This document shows positions 1-7,661 of a DNA stretch of 29,390 bases, in pieces; positions within the stretch are counted from its first letter, which is position 1, and every line of letters begins with the position of its first letter. The DNA lies in the NCBI GenBank assembly GCA_021796175.1, contig JAJYOM010000005.1, positions 1 through 29,390 of the forward strand. Direction: 5' to 3'. The stretch is from Thermoplasmata archaeon. Its GTDB lineage: Archaea; Thermoplasmatota; Thermoplasmata; Sysuiplasmatales; Sysuiplasmataceae. The translations under genes and the position numbers were made by a program. The notes beneath the pieces were generated by a model. That model was given only the letters and a program-made list of their open reading frames with translations, ran no database searches and had not been told where the DNA came from.

Positions 1-1
1 T

Positions 2-388
2 CTGGCGGGCCTCGGAACAGGCGGTACGTTCACAGGCATCAGCCGCTACCTGAAGCAGGAATTCCCTGAAGTGAAGAGGGTGGCTGTCCAGCCGGACGGA
101 CCACTGCACGGTCTCGAGGGGCTCAAAAGGATGGATGCATCAATCAGACCCGGCATATTTGATGATACACTCGCCGACATCAGCGTGGAGGTGTCCACGG
201 AGGAATCGCAGAAACTTGTCAGGAGGCTGGCAAGGGAGGAAGGCATACTTGTTGGTCCAAGTTCCGGTGCTGCGATTGCCGCCTGCATCAAAGTCTCGAA
301 AGAATACGGCCACGGATCGTTTGTCACTGTCTTCCCTGACGGCGGGCAGAAATATCTGGCCGAGAAGTTCTGGGAGGTGACAGAATGA
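2..388 (+). CDS. Cysteine synthase family protein (C-terminal part)
   Basis: PLP-dependent beta-replacement enzyme of the cysteine synthase (CysK/CysM) family, making cysteine from an activated serine and a sulfur donor. The gene enters from the left edge, so the N-terminal half with the PLP lysine is missing. The open frame begins at base 2 and encodes the phosphate-binding loop GTGGTFTG and the C-terminal GPSSGAA segment, both typical of the family. The stop overlaps the next start (ATGA, 385-388), which indicates translational coupling to the MoaD-MoeB-rhodanese fusion. That neighbour suggests a CysM-like enzyme taking sulfur from a protein thiocarboxylate, as in the mycobacterial CysO pathway; this is inference, and a free-sulfide CysK or a cystathionine beta-synthase homologue cannot be excluded from half a gene. 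Confidence 0.88.
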   Translation: MAGLGTGGTFTGISRYLKQEFPEVKRVAVQPDGPLHGLEGLKRMDASIRPGIFDDTLADISVEVSTEESQKLVRRLAREEGILVGPSSGAAIAACIKVSKEYGHGSFVTVFPDGGQKYLAEKFWEVTE

Positions 389-1809
389 ATGTCAAGATAA
401 TGATACCGACCCCACTCAGGCAGTATGTGGGCAACAGGGATGCAGTCTCGGGGCAGGGACTGACCATCGATGAAGTACTGCTCAATCTTGCAGCCGAGAA
501 CCAGCTGTTGAAGCGCCAGCTGTTCGACGAGGGGGGAAGGCTGAGGAACTTCGTCAATGTGTATCTGAATGACGAGGACATCAGATACCTTCAGCGCGGA
601 TCGACACCGGTGAAGGATGGCGACACCGTGTTCATCATACCTTCCATAGCCGGCGGCTCATCCGGTATTTCCGGCGAGTTCACGTATGAGGACATACAGA
701 GATACAGCAGGCATCTGCTGCTGCCCGAAGTTGGACTTGAGGGCCAGAGGAAGCTGAAGAGGTCCAGGGTGCTTGTGATAGGTGCCGGCGGTCTAGGCTC
801 CCCACTGCTCATGTACCTGGCCGCAGCTGGTGTCGGGACGATTGGCATTGTCGACTTTGATGTTGTCGATTTCAGCAATCTGCAGAGGCAGATCATACAT
901 TCAGAGAAGGACGTCGGCAGGAAGAAGATAGACTCCGCGGAAGAAAGGATAAAGGGGATCAATCCCGGGATCAGAGTCATCAAGTTCGAGGACAGGATAT
1001 CCTCGGACAATGCACTGGACATCATAAGGAATTTCGACATCGTCATCGATGGCACTGACAATTTCCCGACAAGATACCTGGTGAATGACGCCTGCGTCCT
1101 GCTGGGCAAGTCGAACGTCTACGGCTCAATTTACAGATTCGAGGGCCAGGTTTCGGTGTTCGATGCAAGCAGGGGACCATGCTACAGGTGCCTGTATGAG
1201 AGCCCCCCGCCTCCGGGTCTTGTGCCGTCATGTGCCGAGGGCGGTGTGGTCGGCGTCCTGCCGGGAATAATCGGCACGATACAGGCAATGGAGGCAATCA
1301 AGCTGATTCTCGGTGAGGGTGAACCGCTCATCGGGAGGCTGCTCCTCTTCGATGCAATGAAGATGAAGTTCAAGGAGCTCAAGCTCCATAAGAACCCGCA
1401 GTGCCCCGTATGCGGTGAGAATCCAACCATACATGAACTGATAGACTACGAGGAATTCTGCGGTCTGGGCAGGGGAAACGAACTCTCAGATGAAATGACG
1501 ATATCTGCGGAAGAACTCAACAGCAGGATCACGACTGGACAGCCGGTGGTCCTCGTCGATGTGCGTGAGCCGCAGGAGTGGGATATCAACAGGCTCGAGG
1601 GTGCCAGACTCATACCAATGAACGATCTGCCCTCCAGGGTCAGCGAGCTCAGCACTGCGGACGATATAGTTGTCTACTGCAAGAGCGGACAGCGCAGCGG
1701 CTACGCTGTCAGGTTCCTCAGGGATCTGGGCTTCAGGAAAGTTAAGAACCTCAAGGGAGGCATTGTGGAATGGGTGTTGAAGGTGGACCCTTCAATGGCG
1801 AGGTATTGA
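385..1809 (+). CDS. MoaD/ThiS-MoeB/ThiF-rhodanese triple fusion
   Basis: Three-domain sulfur-activation protein of 474 residues. Residues 1-91 are a ubiquitin-fold sulfur carrier like MoaD, ThiS and CysO, ending IIPSIAGG (Gly90-Gly91). Residues about 98-360 are an E1-like adenylyltransferase: nucleotide loop GAGGLGSP (133-140), Zn cysteines C266/C269 and C340/C343, and C283 in the SCAEGG motif that matches the conserved adenylyl-domain cysteine of MOCS3. Residues about 370-470 are a rhodanese with active-site C432 in CKSGQRS. By family knowledge the E1 part adenylates the carrier C-terminus and the rhodanese passes persulfide to form a thiocarboxylate, for cysteine, molybdopterin, thiamin or tRNA thiolation. 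Here the carrier Gly-Gly is internal, followed by SSGISGEF, so it needs cleavage to act. It overlaps the cysteine synthase gene and precedes sufB; a JAMM protease lies at 6270. Confidence 0.93.
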   Translation: MNVKIMIPTPLRQYVGNRDAVSGQGLTIDEVLLNLAAENQLLKRQLFDEGGRLRNFVNVYLNDEDIRYLQRGSTPVKDGDTVFIIPSIAGGSSGISGEFTYEDIQRYSRHLLLPEVGLEGQRKLKRSRVLVIGAGGLGSPLLMYLAAAGVGTIGIVDFDVVDFSNLQRQIIHSEKDVGRKKIDSAEERIKGINPGIRVIKFEDRISSDNALDIIRNFDIVIDGTDNFPTRYLVNDACVLLGKSNVYGSIYRFEGQVSVFDASRGPCYRCLYESPPPPGLVPSCAEGGVVGVLPGIIGTIQAMEAIKLILGEGEPLIGRLLLFDAMKMKFKELKLHKNPQCPVCGENPTIHELIDYEEFCGLGRGNELSDEMTISAEELNSRITTGQPVVLVDVREPQEWDINRLEGARLIPMNDLPSRVSELSTADDIVVYCKSGQRSGYAVRFLRDLGFRKVKNLKGGIVEWVLKVDPSMARY

Positions 1810-1836
1810 ATATCAGTAAAATGGAGAAATGAAAAA

Positions 1837-3243
1837 ATGTCGACAAATGAGATAATTGAACGTGACTACAGCAAGTATGGTTTCCACGACGCGGACGCCA
1901 AGTACGTCTTCCAGACTCAGAAGGGCCTGAACAGGGAAGTCGTCGAGGCGATTTCGAATTTCAAAAAGGAACCCAAATGGATGACTGATTTCAGGCTGCG
2001 CTCTCTTGACATTTTCCTCAAGAAGCCGATGCCCGACTGGGGCAGCCCTTTCCTGAAAGATGTCAAATTCGAAGACATTTTCTACTACATGGCTCCGACC
2101 GGGAGGGGCTCGGACAACTGGGAGGATGTCCCGGAATACATAAAAAAGACATTCGACAAGCTTGGAATACCCGAGGCTGAAAAGAAATTCCTTGGAGGTG
2201 TTGGCGCCCAGTATGACAGCGAGGTCGTCTACCACAAGATCAGGGAGGATCTGCAGAAGAAAGGTGTCATTTTTCTCGGTACCGACCAGGGATTACAGGA
2301 ACACCCTGAGATATTCAAGGAATATTTCGGCACAATCATACCGCCGGAGGACAACAAGTTCGCCGCGCTGAACAGCGCTGTATGGAGCGGCGGCAGCTTC
2401 ATTTATGTCCCGAAAGGGGTCGAGGTGGAAATACCTCTGCAGGCATATTTCAGGATAAATGCCAAGAATGCCGGTCAGTTCGAAAGGACTCTCATAGTGG
2501 CGGATGAGGGAAGCAAGGTGCACTACATTGAAGGATGCACCGCACCGATATATTCATCTGACTCGCTGCATTCCGCAGTTGTCGAGATTGTTGCAAAGAA
2601 GGGTGCGTATGTACGCTACACAACAATACAGAACTGGTCCAATAATGTCTACAACCTTGTCACGAAGAGGGCATATGCATACGAAGATGCAACAGTCGAA
2701 TGGGTCGACGGCAACCTTGGATCAAAACTGACCATGAAGTACCCGTCCGTTTACCTTCTTGGTAGCAGGGCAAAGGGCGAGGTCATATCAGTTGCGTTCG
2801 CAGGGAAGGGCCAGCATCAGGACGCCGGCGCCAAGATATTCCATTTTGCACCGGATACAACATCAAGGATAACATCGAAGAGCGTAAGCAAGGACGGAGG
2901 CAGGACGACATACAGGGGTCAGCTGCACATCGAGAAGGGTGCGCTAAATTCCAAGAGCAGCGTAAGGTGCGATGCACTGCTTGTTGACGAGAAATCGAGG
3001 ACCGACACATATCCGTACAACACCATCAACGAAGAGAGCGCCTCCACCACCCATGAGGCGACCGTTGGCAAGATAAGCGAGGAGCAGCTCTTCTATCTGA
3101 TGTCAAGGGGACTCACCGAGGCGGATGCGCTGAACATGATAGTGATGGGCTTCCTCGACGTCTTCTCAAAGGAACTGCCAATGGAATATGCTGTGGAGCT
3201 GAACAGGCTCATACAGCTTGAGATGACCGGTTCGGTCGGGTGA
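1837..3243 (+). CDS. sufB: Fe-S cluster assembly scaffold SufB
   Basis: SufB is the scaffold subunit of the SUF complex, on which iron and persulfide sulfur are assembled into clusters in the cytoplasm. The 468-residue product has the usual SufB length, the N-terminal YKYGF-type region (YSKYGF), the central beta-helix, and the C-terminal core with C378 (VRCDALL, where the cluster-assembly cysteine of SufB is expected), TYPYNTI and the THEATVGKISEEQLFYLMSRG block. The ATG start has a GGAGA element 9 bases upstream. It sits 27 bp after the MoaD-MoeB-rhodanese gene and 25 bp before sufD, so it is very probably co-transcribed with both. No sufC ATPase lies beside it, although most SUF loci, including the archaeal minimal sufCB type, carry one. 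Confidence 0.97.
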   Translation: MSTNEIIERDYSKYGFHDADAKYVFQTQKGLNREVVEAISNFKKEPKWMTDFRLRSLDIFLKKPMPDWGSPFLKDVKFEDIFYYMAPTGRGSDNWEDVPEYIKKTFDKLGIPEAEKKFLGGVGAQYDSEVVYHKIREDLQKKGVIFLGTDQGLQEHPEIFKEYFGTIIPPEDNKFAALNSAVWSGGSFIYVPKGVEVEIPLQAYFRINAKNAGQFERTLIVADEGSKVHYIEGCTAPIYSSDSLHSAVVEIVAKKGAYVRYTTIQNWSNNVYNLVTKRAYAYEDATVEWVDGNLGSKLTMKYPSVYLLGSRAKGEVISVAFAGKGQHQDAGAKIFHFAPDTTSRITSKSVSKDGGRTTYRGQLHIEKGALNSKSSVRCDALLVDEKSRTDTYPYNTINEESASTTHEATVGKISEEQLFYLMSRGLTEADALNMIVMGFLDVFSKELPMEYAVELNRLIQLEMTGSVG

Positions 3244-3268
3244 ATGCACTCCGCCGGAGAGTGAGCAA

Positions 3269-4672
3269 GTGACTTCAACTACACAGGGACTGCTGAAGCC
3301 GGCTGAGAACGAGCTTCCCTCTTTCGCCGGCGAACCTTCGTGGCTGGTGGAATACAGAAGGAAGGCATTATCGGTGTACCTCGGTTCGACACCCGAACCC
3401 AACCCTCTTTACAGGAAATATGCCGGACTTTCAAAATTCCAGGACAGCGGCTTTGGTCTCTCCCCTGTTACAGCAAAGGGAAGTGACATGCCTGCTGAGT
3501 TCAGCGGCATGAAGGATGACAGCACATTCAGCCTGCAGGCCGGGCATGAGCTCTACGCGGATGAGCATGTGCTGCCGGAAGGCATGGTGCTGGAGGATAT
3601 GTCCGCTGCGCTTCAGACGAATGGCGAAAGACTGAAAGCGTACTTCTCATCAAAAGGGCAGCAGCCATCGGATGACATGTTTGTCGCCCTCAACAATGCG
3701 CTGATTACCGGAGGGACCTTTGTTTACGTTCCGGCGAATACTGTGGTGGAGAAACCTGTTCACCTTGTTTTCATCGATGATAAGCCAGGTGTTGCGCATT
3801 TCCACCAGAATATTGTGTGTGTGGAAGAGGGTGCATCAGTTCAGGTGCTGTCGGAAGTACTGTCTTCCCGTGAGTTAGAGGCACCAACACTCTTCAGCGA
3901 AGTCACTGATATATTTGCCGGGGCAGGCTCACACGTCCATTTCTCCTCTCTGGAGAACCTTTCAAGCAAATCTGTGTTTTTGTCCAACAAAAGAGCAATT
4001 GCAGGCAGGGACAGCACTGTCAACTGGGTTTCAAGCTACATAGGCTCTGACGTAACAAGGGCAAGATCCGACACGCTTTTCAATGGCGCCGGTGCGAGCA
4101 CTGAGGATTACGAGATTCTCTTTGGCAATGGCACCCAGAGGTTTGATGTGGTCACAGATCTGCACCACAATGTACCCAATACGAGCGGTAGAATTACGGT
4201 CAGGAGCGTCCTGAAGGAAAAATCCAGGTCGCTGCTCAGAGGTATGATAAGGATAGGTGAGGGAGGAGCCAACACAAGCTCATATCTCGCCGAGCACGGC
4301 ATGCTCCTGAGCAAGGACGCCAAGTGCGACGCCATCCCAGGGTTGGAGATACTCACCAACGGTGTCAAGGCGACCCATTCGGCATCCGTCTCGCAGATGG
4401 ATGAGGACCATCTCTACTACCTGCAGACAAGAGGGCTCTCACGGGATGAGGCAGAGAAGATAATGGTCATGGGTTTCTTCGACCCTGTGATTTCGAGGAT
4501 ACCCACAGAAGTCGTCAGGGACAAGCTCCGATTCCAGATAGAGGACAAGTGGAACAACGTCATTGCGCTCAAATCGGACAGGCACCTTGATGAACTTGAG
4601 TTCGAGAAGTACGTCAAGGACCAGATCAGGACAACGGAGAACATATTCGAGGGCCACTACAAGTACAGGTGA
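3269..4672 (+). CDS. sufD: Fe-S cluster assembly protein SufD
   Basis: SufD is the paralogue of SufB that completes the SufBCD scaffold and is linked to iron entry. The 467-residue product shares the SufB/SufD beta-helix fold and the C-terminal block MDEDHLYYLQTRGLSRDEAEKI. H370 in KATHSAS corresponds to the conserved SufD histidine placed at the SufB-SufD interface, and C353 lies in the preceding KCDAIP segment. The N-terminal helical region (PSWLVEYRRKAL) is SufD-like rather than SufB-like. It starts with GTG behind a GGAGAGTGAG purine run, 25 bp after sufB, and ends 6 bp before the Rieske ferredoxin gene. Confidence 0.94.
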   Translation: MTSTTQGLLKPAENELPSFAGEPSWLVEYRRKALSVYLGSTPEPNPLYRKYAGLSKFQDSGFGLSPVTAKGSDMPAEFSGMKDDSTFSLQAGHELYADEHVLPEGMVLEDMSAALQTNGERLKAYFSSKGQQPSDDMFVALNNALITGGTFVYVPANTVVEKPVHLVFIDDKPGVAHFHQNIVCVEEGASVQVLSEVLSSRELEAPTLFSEVTDIFAGAGSHVHFSSLENLSSKSVFLSNKRAIAGRDSTVNWVSSYIGSDVTRARSDTLFNGAGASTEDYEILFGNGTQRFDVVTDLHHNVPNTSGRITVRSVLKEKSRSLLRGMIRIGEGGANTSSYLAEHGMLLSKDAKCDAIPGLEILTNGVKATHSASVSQMDEDHLYYLQTRGLSRDEAEKIMVMGFFDPVISRIPTEVVRDKLRFQIEDKWNNVIALKSDRHLDELEFEKYVKDQIRTTENIFEGHYKYR

Positions 4673-4678
4673 TGCAGA

Positions 4679-4984
4679 TTGACCTTCAGGAAGGTCGCAT
4701 CACTTTCGGACTTTGACAGTTCGAGTGTAAAGCGGCTGGAGGTCGAGGGCCTTTCTATTATGATAATAAGGCTGGGCAGTGAGTATCACGCTCTGGACGC
4801 AGTCTGCACTCACGAAGAGACAGACCTGTCACGCGGCATAATCACCGGGGAGCACATCACATGCCCTCTCCACCTTTCCCGTTTCAGCATACGCACCGGC
4901 GAGGTTGACAATCCGCCTGCGGAGGAGCCTCTCCACAAGTACGAGCTTAAGATAGTTGGCCGCGATATTCTGGTAGATATCTGA
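4679..4984 (+). CDS. Rieske-type [2Fe-2S] ferredoxin
   Basis: Small soluble Rieske protein of 101 residues, similar to NirD and dioxygenase-ferredoxin types, acting as a one-electron carrier. The cluster motifs are complete: C43-x-H45 (CTHEETDLSRG) and C62-x2-H65 (CPLHLSRF). The start is a TTG 6 bp after sufD; no in-frame ATG or GTG lies upstream. A Rieske gene between sufD and sufS resembles the actinobacterial suf operon, where a ferredoxin of this kind follows sufD and precedes sufC and sufS. A role in supplying electrons for cluster assembly or repair is inference from position; there is no oxygenase partner nearby. Confidence 0.92.
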   Translation: MTFRKVASLSDFDSSSVKRLEVEGLSIMIIRLGSEYHALDAVCTHEETDLSRGIITGEHITCPLHLSRFSIRTGEVDNPPAEEPLHKYELKIVGRDILVDI

Positions 4985-4994
4985 AGTGGTTGCA

Positions 4995-6227
4995 ATGACT
5001 GACACAATTCCTCCGGACAAATCCCCATACAGGGAAGATTTCCCCATCTTCACTGCCGCAGGAAATGAGCACCTTGTCTATCTCGACAGCGCGGCCACCA
5101 GCCAGAAACCATCGGCTGTAATCAGGGCTGTAGAGGAGTTTGAGACCACGTTCAACTCCAACGTGCACAGGGGCATTTACCCGCTCAGCGAGAAGGCGAC
5201 GGAGGCATATGAACTGGCAAGGGAGAAGTTCCGCTCTTTCATCAATGCGCGCCACAGTGAGGAGATAATATTCGTCCGTGGTGCAACAGAGGCATTGAAC
5301 ATAATTGCTCTCAGCCTCGGCATCAACAGGCTGAAGGAGGGAGACGAAGTGCTCACTACCGTGATGGAGCACCATTCGAACATAGTTCCCTGGCAGCTTC
5401 TTTCATGGAAGGGTGTCAGGGTGAAGTACGCCGGGATTGACGACCGCGGAAGACTCGACATGGATGATCTAAACTCAAAGATTGGCAAAAGGACCAGGAT
5501 AGTGACTGTCAGCCACGTATCAAACGTCCTCGGCACAATAAACAATGTGAGGGAGCTGGGCAGGATCGCCCATGACAATGGCTCGATATTCATAGTGGAC
5601 GGCGCACAGTCTGTGCCGCACATGCCCGTTGATGTACAGGCTATGAACTGTGACCTGATGGCTGTATCAGGCCACAAGATGTGTGCCCCGACTGGCATAG
5701 GCGTTCTCTACGGCAGGAGGAAACTGCTGCAGGAGATGGAGCCGGCATTCGGAGGCGGCGAGATGATCAGCGAGGTCAAACAGTCCGGATCGAGCTGGGC
5801 CGACCTGCCTTACAAGTTCGAGGCAGGTACGCCGAACATTTCAGGCGCGATAGGTCTCGGTGCTGCAGTCGATTACCTGAACGGCATAGGGATGGAGAAA
5901 CTGGAGGAGTACGAAAAGGGACTTCTCTCATACGCACTTTCGAGGATGATGGAGCAAGACGACATAGAGATATACGGCCCAAGGGACCCGGAGGAGAGAA
6001 GCGGGCTGATATCCTTCAACCTCAAGGGTGTCCACGGCCATGATGTTGCCGAGATACTCGGCAGGGAGGGTGTTGCAACAAGGTCAGGCCATCACTGTGC
6101 ACAGCCATTGATGGATGTACTTAACGAGCCGTCGACGACCAGAGCATCATTCTATCTCTACAACGGAAGAGAAGATGTGGATGCGCTGATGAGCGCGATA
6201 GACAAGGTAAGGCATGTCTTCCGCTGA
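4995..6227 (+). CDS. sufS: Cysteine desulfurase SufS
   Basis: Class V aminotransferase-fold PLP enzyme that takes sulfur from cysteine as a persulfide for Fe-S assembly. Numbered from the longer GTG start at 4986 (413 residues), the PLP lysine is K231 in SGHKM, the cofactor-stacking histidine is in MEHHSN (129-130), and the catalytic cysteine is C371 in RSGHHCAQP, the group II (SufS/CsdA) form. I prefer the ATG at 4995, four codons in, which gives 410 residues. It directly follows the Rieske gene and closes the SUF block. The persulfide could also feed the rhodanese domain of the fusion protein upstream (inference). No sufE or sufU partner is visible. Confidence 0.96.
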   Translation: MTDTIPPDKSPYREDFPIFTAAGNEHLVYLDSAATSQKPSAVIRAVEEFETTFNSNVHRGIYPLSEKATEAYELAREKFRSFINARHSEEIIFVRGATEALNIIALSLGINRLKEGDEVLTTVMEHHSNIVPWQLLSWKGVRVKYAGIDDRGRLDMDDLNSKIGKRTRIVTVSHVSNVLGTINNVRELGRIAHDNGSIFIVDGAQSVPHMPVDVQAMNCDLMAVSGHKMCAPTGIGVLYGRRKLLQEMEPAFGGGEMISEVKQSGSSWADLPYKFEAGTPNISGAIGLGAAVDYLNGIGMEKLEEYEKGLLSYALSRMMEQDDIEIYGPRDPEERSGLISFNLKGVHGHDVAEILGREGVATRSGHHCAQPLMDVLNEPSTTRASFYLYNGREDVDALMSAIDKVRHVFR

Positions 6228-6238
6228 ACCAGCCAAGA

Positions 6239-6246
6239 TTTTTAAA
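6239..6246 (+). promoter_or_regulatory. TATA box of the JAMM protease gene
   Basis: TTTTTAAA centred about 27 bp before the ATG at 6270, so transcription should start at or next to the start codon (leaderless). It implies that the JAMM gene has its own promoter besides any read-through from sufS. Confidence 0.6.
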
Positions 6247-6269
6247 CGGCTACATTTTCATGAATTTCA

Positions 6270-6689
6270 ATGACGCTTCATCTGCCCGCCGACATACTTG
6301 ACGAGATAGCCGCGCATGCAACCTCCACATATCCGGAGGAGTGCTGCGGTTTTCTCATAGGCTCAGAGTCCGGAGGCTACCGTGTCAGCGCTGTGTTGCG
6401 CGCGAAGAACGTAGCTCCTGCTCCGAGAACATCAAGGTATACAATAGATCCGCTCGCAATAGTGGGGGCAGAAAAGAGAGCTGCCTCGGAAGGCATGATG
6501 GTGATAGGCTATTACCACTCTCACCCGGATCACCCGTCCGTTCCCTCTGAATTCGACAGGTCGCATGCATGGCCCTCCTATTCTTACCTCATCCTGAGGG
6601 TAATGCGCGGTGTGCCTGCAGGATTCAGATCCTGGCGGCTGGAACAGGAAGGCAGAAGGTTCCTGCAGGAAGTGGTGGAGGTTGGCTGA
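6270..6689 (+). CDS. JAMM/MPN+ metalloprotease (Mec-like)
   Basis: Zinc-dependent isopeptidase or peptidase of the JAMM family, 139 residues, a single-domain size typical of prokaryotic Mec, QbsD and archaeal desampylase-type enzymes. The motif is complete: E24 in PEECCG, H83-x-H85, seven residues, S93-x2-D96 (HSHPDHPSVPSEFD). Mycobacterial Mec+ cuts cysteine off the CysO C-terminus and archaeal JAMM enzymes remove ubiquitin-like SAMPs. Beside a cysteine synthase and a fused carrier/E1/rhodanese protein, the likely substrates here are the cysteinylated carrier, carrier-protein conjugates, or the internal Gly-Gly junction of the fusion; choosing among them is inference. The ATG fits a leaderless TATA. 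The stop overlaps the start of the methyltransferase gene. Confidence 0.93.
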   Translation: MTLHLPADILDEIAAHATSTYPEECCGFLIGSESGGYRVSAVLRAKNVAPAPRTSRYTIDPLAIVGAEKRAASEGMMVIGYYHSHPDHPSVPSEFDRSHAWPSYSYLILRVMRGVPAGFRSWRLEQEGRRFLQEVVEVG

Positions 6690-7443
6690 GGAACGGATCG
6701 CTCCCGATGCCACAACCAGGTTCACAGGAAGGGCAGCCGTCTACTCCAGATACAGGCCGTCATATCCACGCGCCCTGCTGGATTTGCTTTCCTCAGCGGC
6801 CGGTTTCGCCTCCTCCACCCGTGTTGCTGATATGGGAAGCGGCACGGGCATACTTACTCGCCTCTTTCTGGAAAACGGCAACACGGTATTTGCTGTGGAA
6901 CCGAATGCCGACATGCGGGCTGCAGCTGAAGAGTCCCTGTCTTCCTTTCCAGGATTTCACAGCGTCGATGGAACTGCAGAACACACCAGCCTTCCAGCAT
7001 CGCATGTTGAGCTGATAACAGCCGGCCAGTCTTTTCACTGGTTTTCGCCTTCTGCGGCGAAGAAGGAGTTCGGCCGCATATCAGCAAACGGTACAGTTGC
7101 AGTGATTTACAATGCACGGGCAAAGTCACGCAGCGGTTTCATGACAGACTACGAATCACTGATAAAGAAGTACGGCAGGAATTTCTCACCTGTAAGGACA
7201 GCTGAGGAGGACAATCTCAACATCTTCTTCTCCAGCTACAGGCTGTTCACAATCCCTAATCCAAAGCAGCTGGATCTTTACGGACTGACAGGCAGGCTGC
7301 TTTCCGCCTCCTACATGCCTGCGCGCGGCGAGAAGAACCATGGGGAGATGCTGTCCTCAATCAGGGATGTATTCGAGAGGAATCAGGTCGGCGGTAAGGT
7401 AACGATGGAAATGACGACAGAGATATACCTCGGAACGATCTGA
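6682..7443 (+). CDS. Class I SAM-dependent methyltransferase
   Basis: Rossmann-fold methyltransferase of about 253 residues. Motif I is VADMGSGTG, followed by an acidic motif II (VFAVEPNADM) and the GQSFHWF segment seen in the Methyltransf_11-type family that includes yeast Crg1-like and plant homologues. The open frame reaches back to 6610 inside the JAMM gene; I chose TTG at 6682 because it gives a short coupled overlap (JAMM stop 6687-6689), has a GGTGG run just upstream, and places the conserved RFTGRAAVYSRYRPSYP segment near the N-terminus, as is usual. Substrate unknown, probably a small molecule. It converges with the minus-strand genes that follow. Confidence 0.85.
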   Translation: MAEERIAPDATTRFTGRAAVYSRYRPSYPRALLDLLSSAAGFASSTRVADMGSGTGILTRLFLENGNTVFAVEPNADMRAAAEESLSSFPGFHSVDGTAEHTSLPASHVELITAGQSFHWFSPSAAKKEFGRISANGTVAVIYNARAKSRSGFMTDYESLIKKYGRNFSPVRTAEEDNLNIFFSSYRLFTIPNPKQLDLYGLTGRLLSASYMPARGEKNHGEMLSSIRDVFERNQVGGKVTMEMTTEIYLGTI

Positions 7444-7452
7444 CTGCATCTT

Positions 7453-7620
7453 TCAGTGGAACAGATAAACCGAATTTCCCCTGTTCTTTCTCCTGTTGCG
7501 CCTCCGCCATATAATGAAAGCCAGAGCTGCAACCAGGACAACTATGACAGCAATGATTGTGTTGAACGGAGTGAACAGTGCCGCAGCGGCAACCGCAGCT
7601 GCACTCCTGCTGTAGTTCAT
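7453..7620 (-). CDS. Putative small single-pass membrane protein (55 aa)
   Basis: Short minus-strand frame starting with ATG at 7620. The product has a polar start (MNYSRS), an Ala-rich hydrophobic stretch, a helix of about 20 residues (roughly 20-38, TIIAVIVVLVAALAFIIW), then a strongly basic tail (RRRNRRKNRGN). This is the topology of a one-helix protein with a cytoplasmic basic end by the positive-inside rule. It lies 41 bp after the minus-strand methyltransferase gene and could be the last gene of the MFS-methyltransferase unit; a TTAATAT element about 25-30 bp upstream could also serve a leaderless start. No family recognised, and a chance frame remains possible. Confidence 0.5.
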   Translation of the reverse strand: MNYSRSAAAVAAAALFTPFNTIIAVIVVLVAALAFIIWRRRNRRKNRGNSVYLFH

Positions 7621-7661
7621 ATTGCGCTTAAGCAGTCAGCATGATATTAACACTTTTCAGT

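Noticed and set aside
6569..7015. 148-codon plus-strand frame across the JAMM/methyltransferase junction
   Set aside because: Low-complexity composition, overlaps two well-supported genes in other frames, and matches no family.
7456..7644. Plus-strand frame of 62 codons after the first methyltransferase
   Set aside because: It is the antisense of the 55-residue membrane microprotein; its own product is polar with scattered cysteines and no recognisable pattern.
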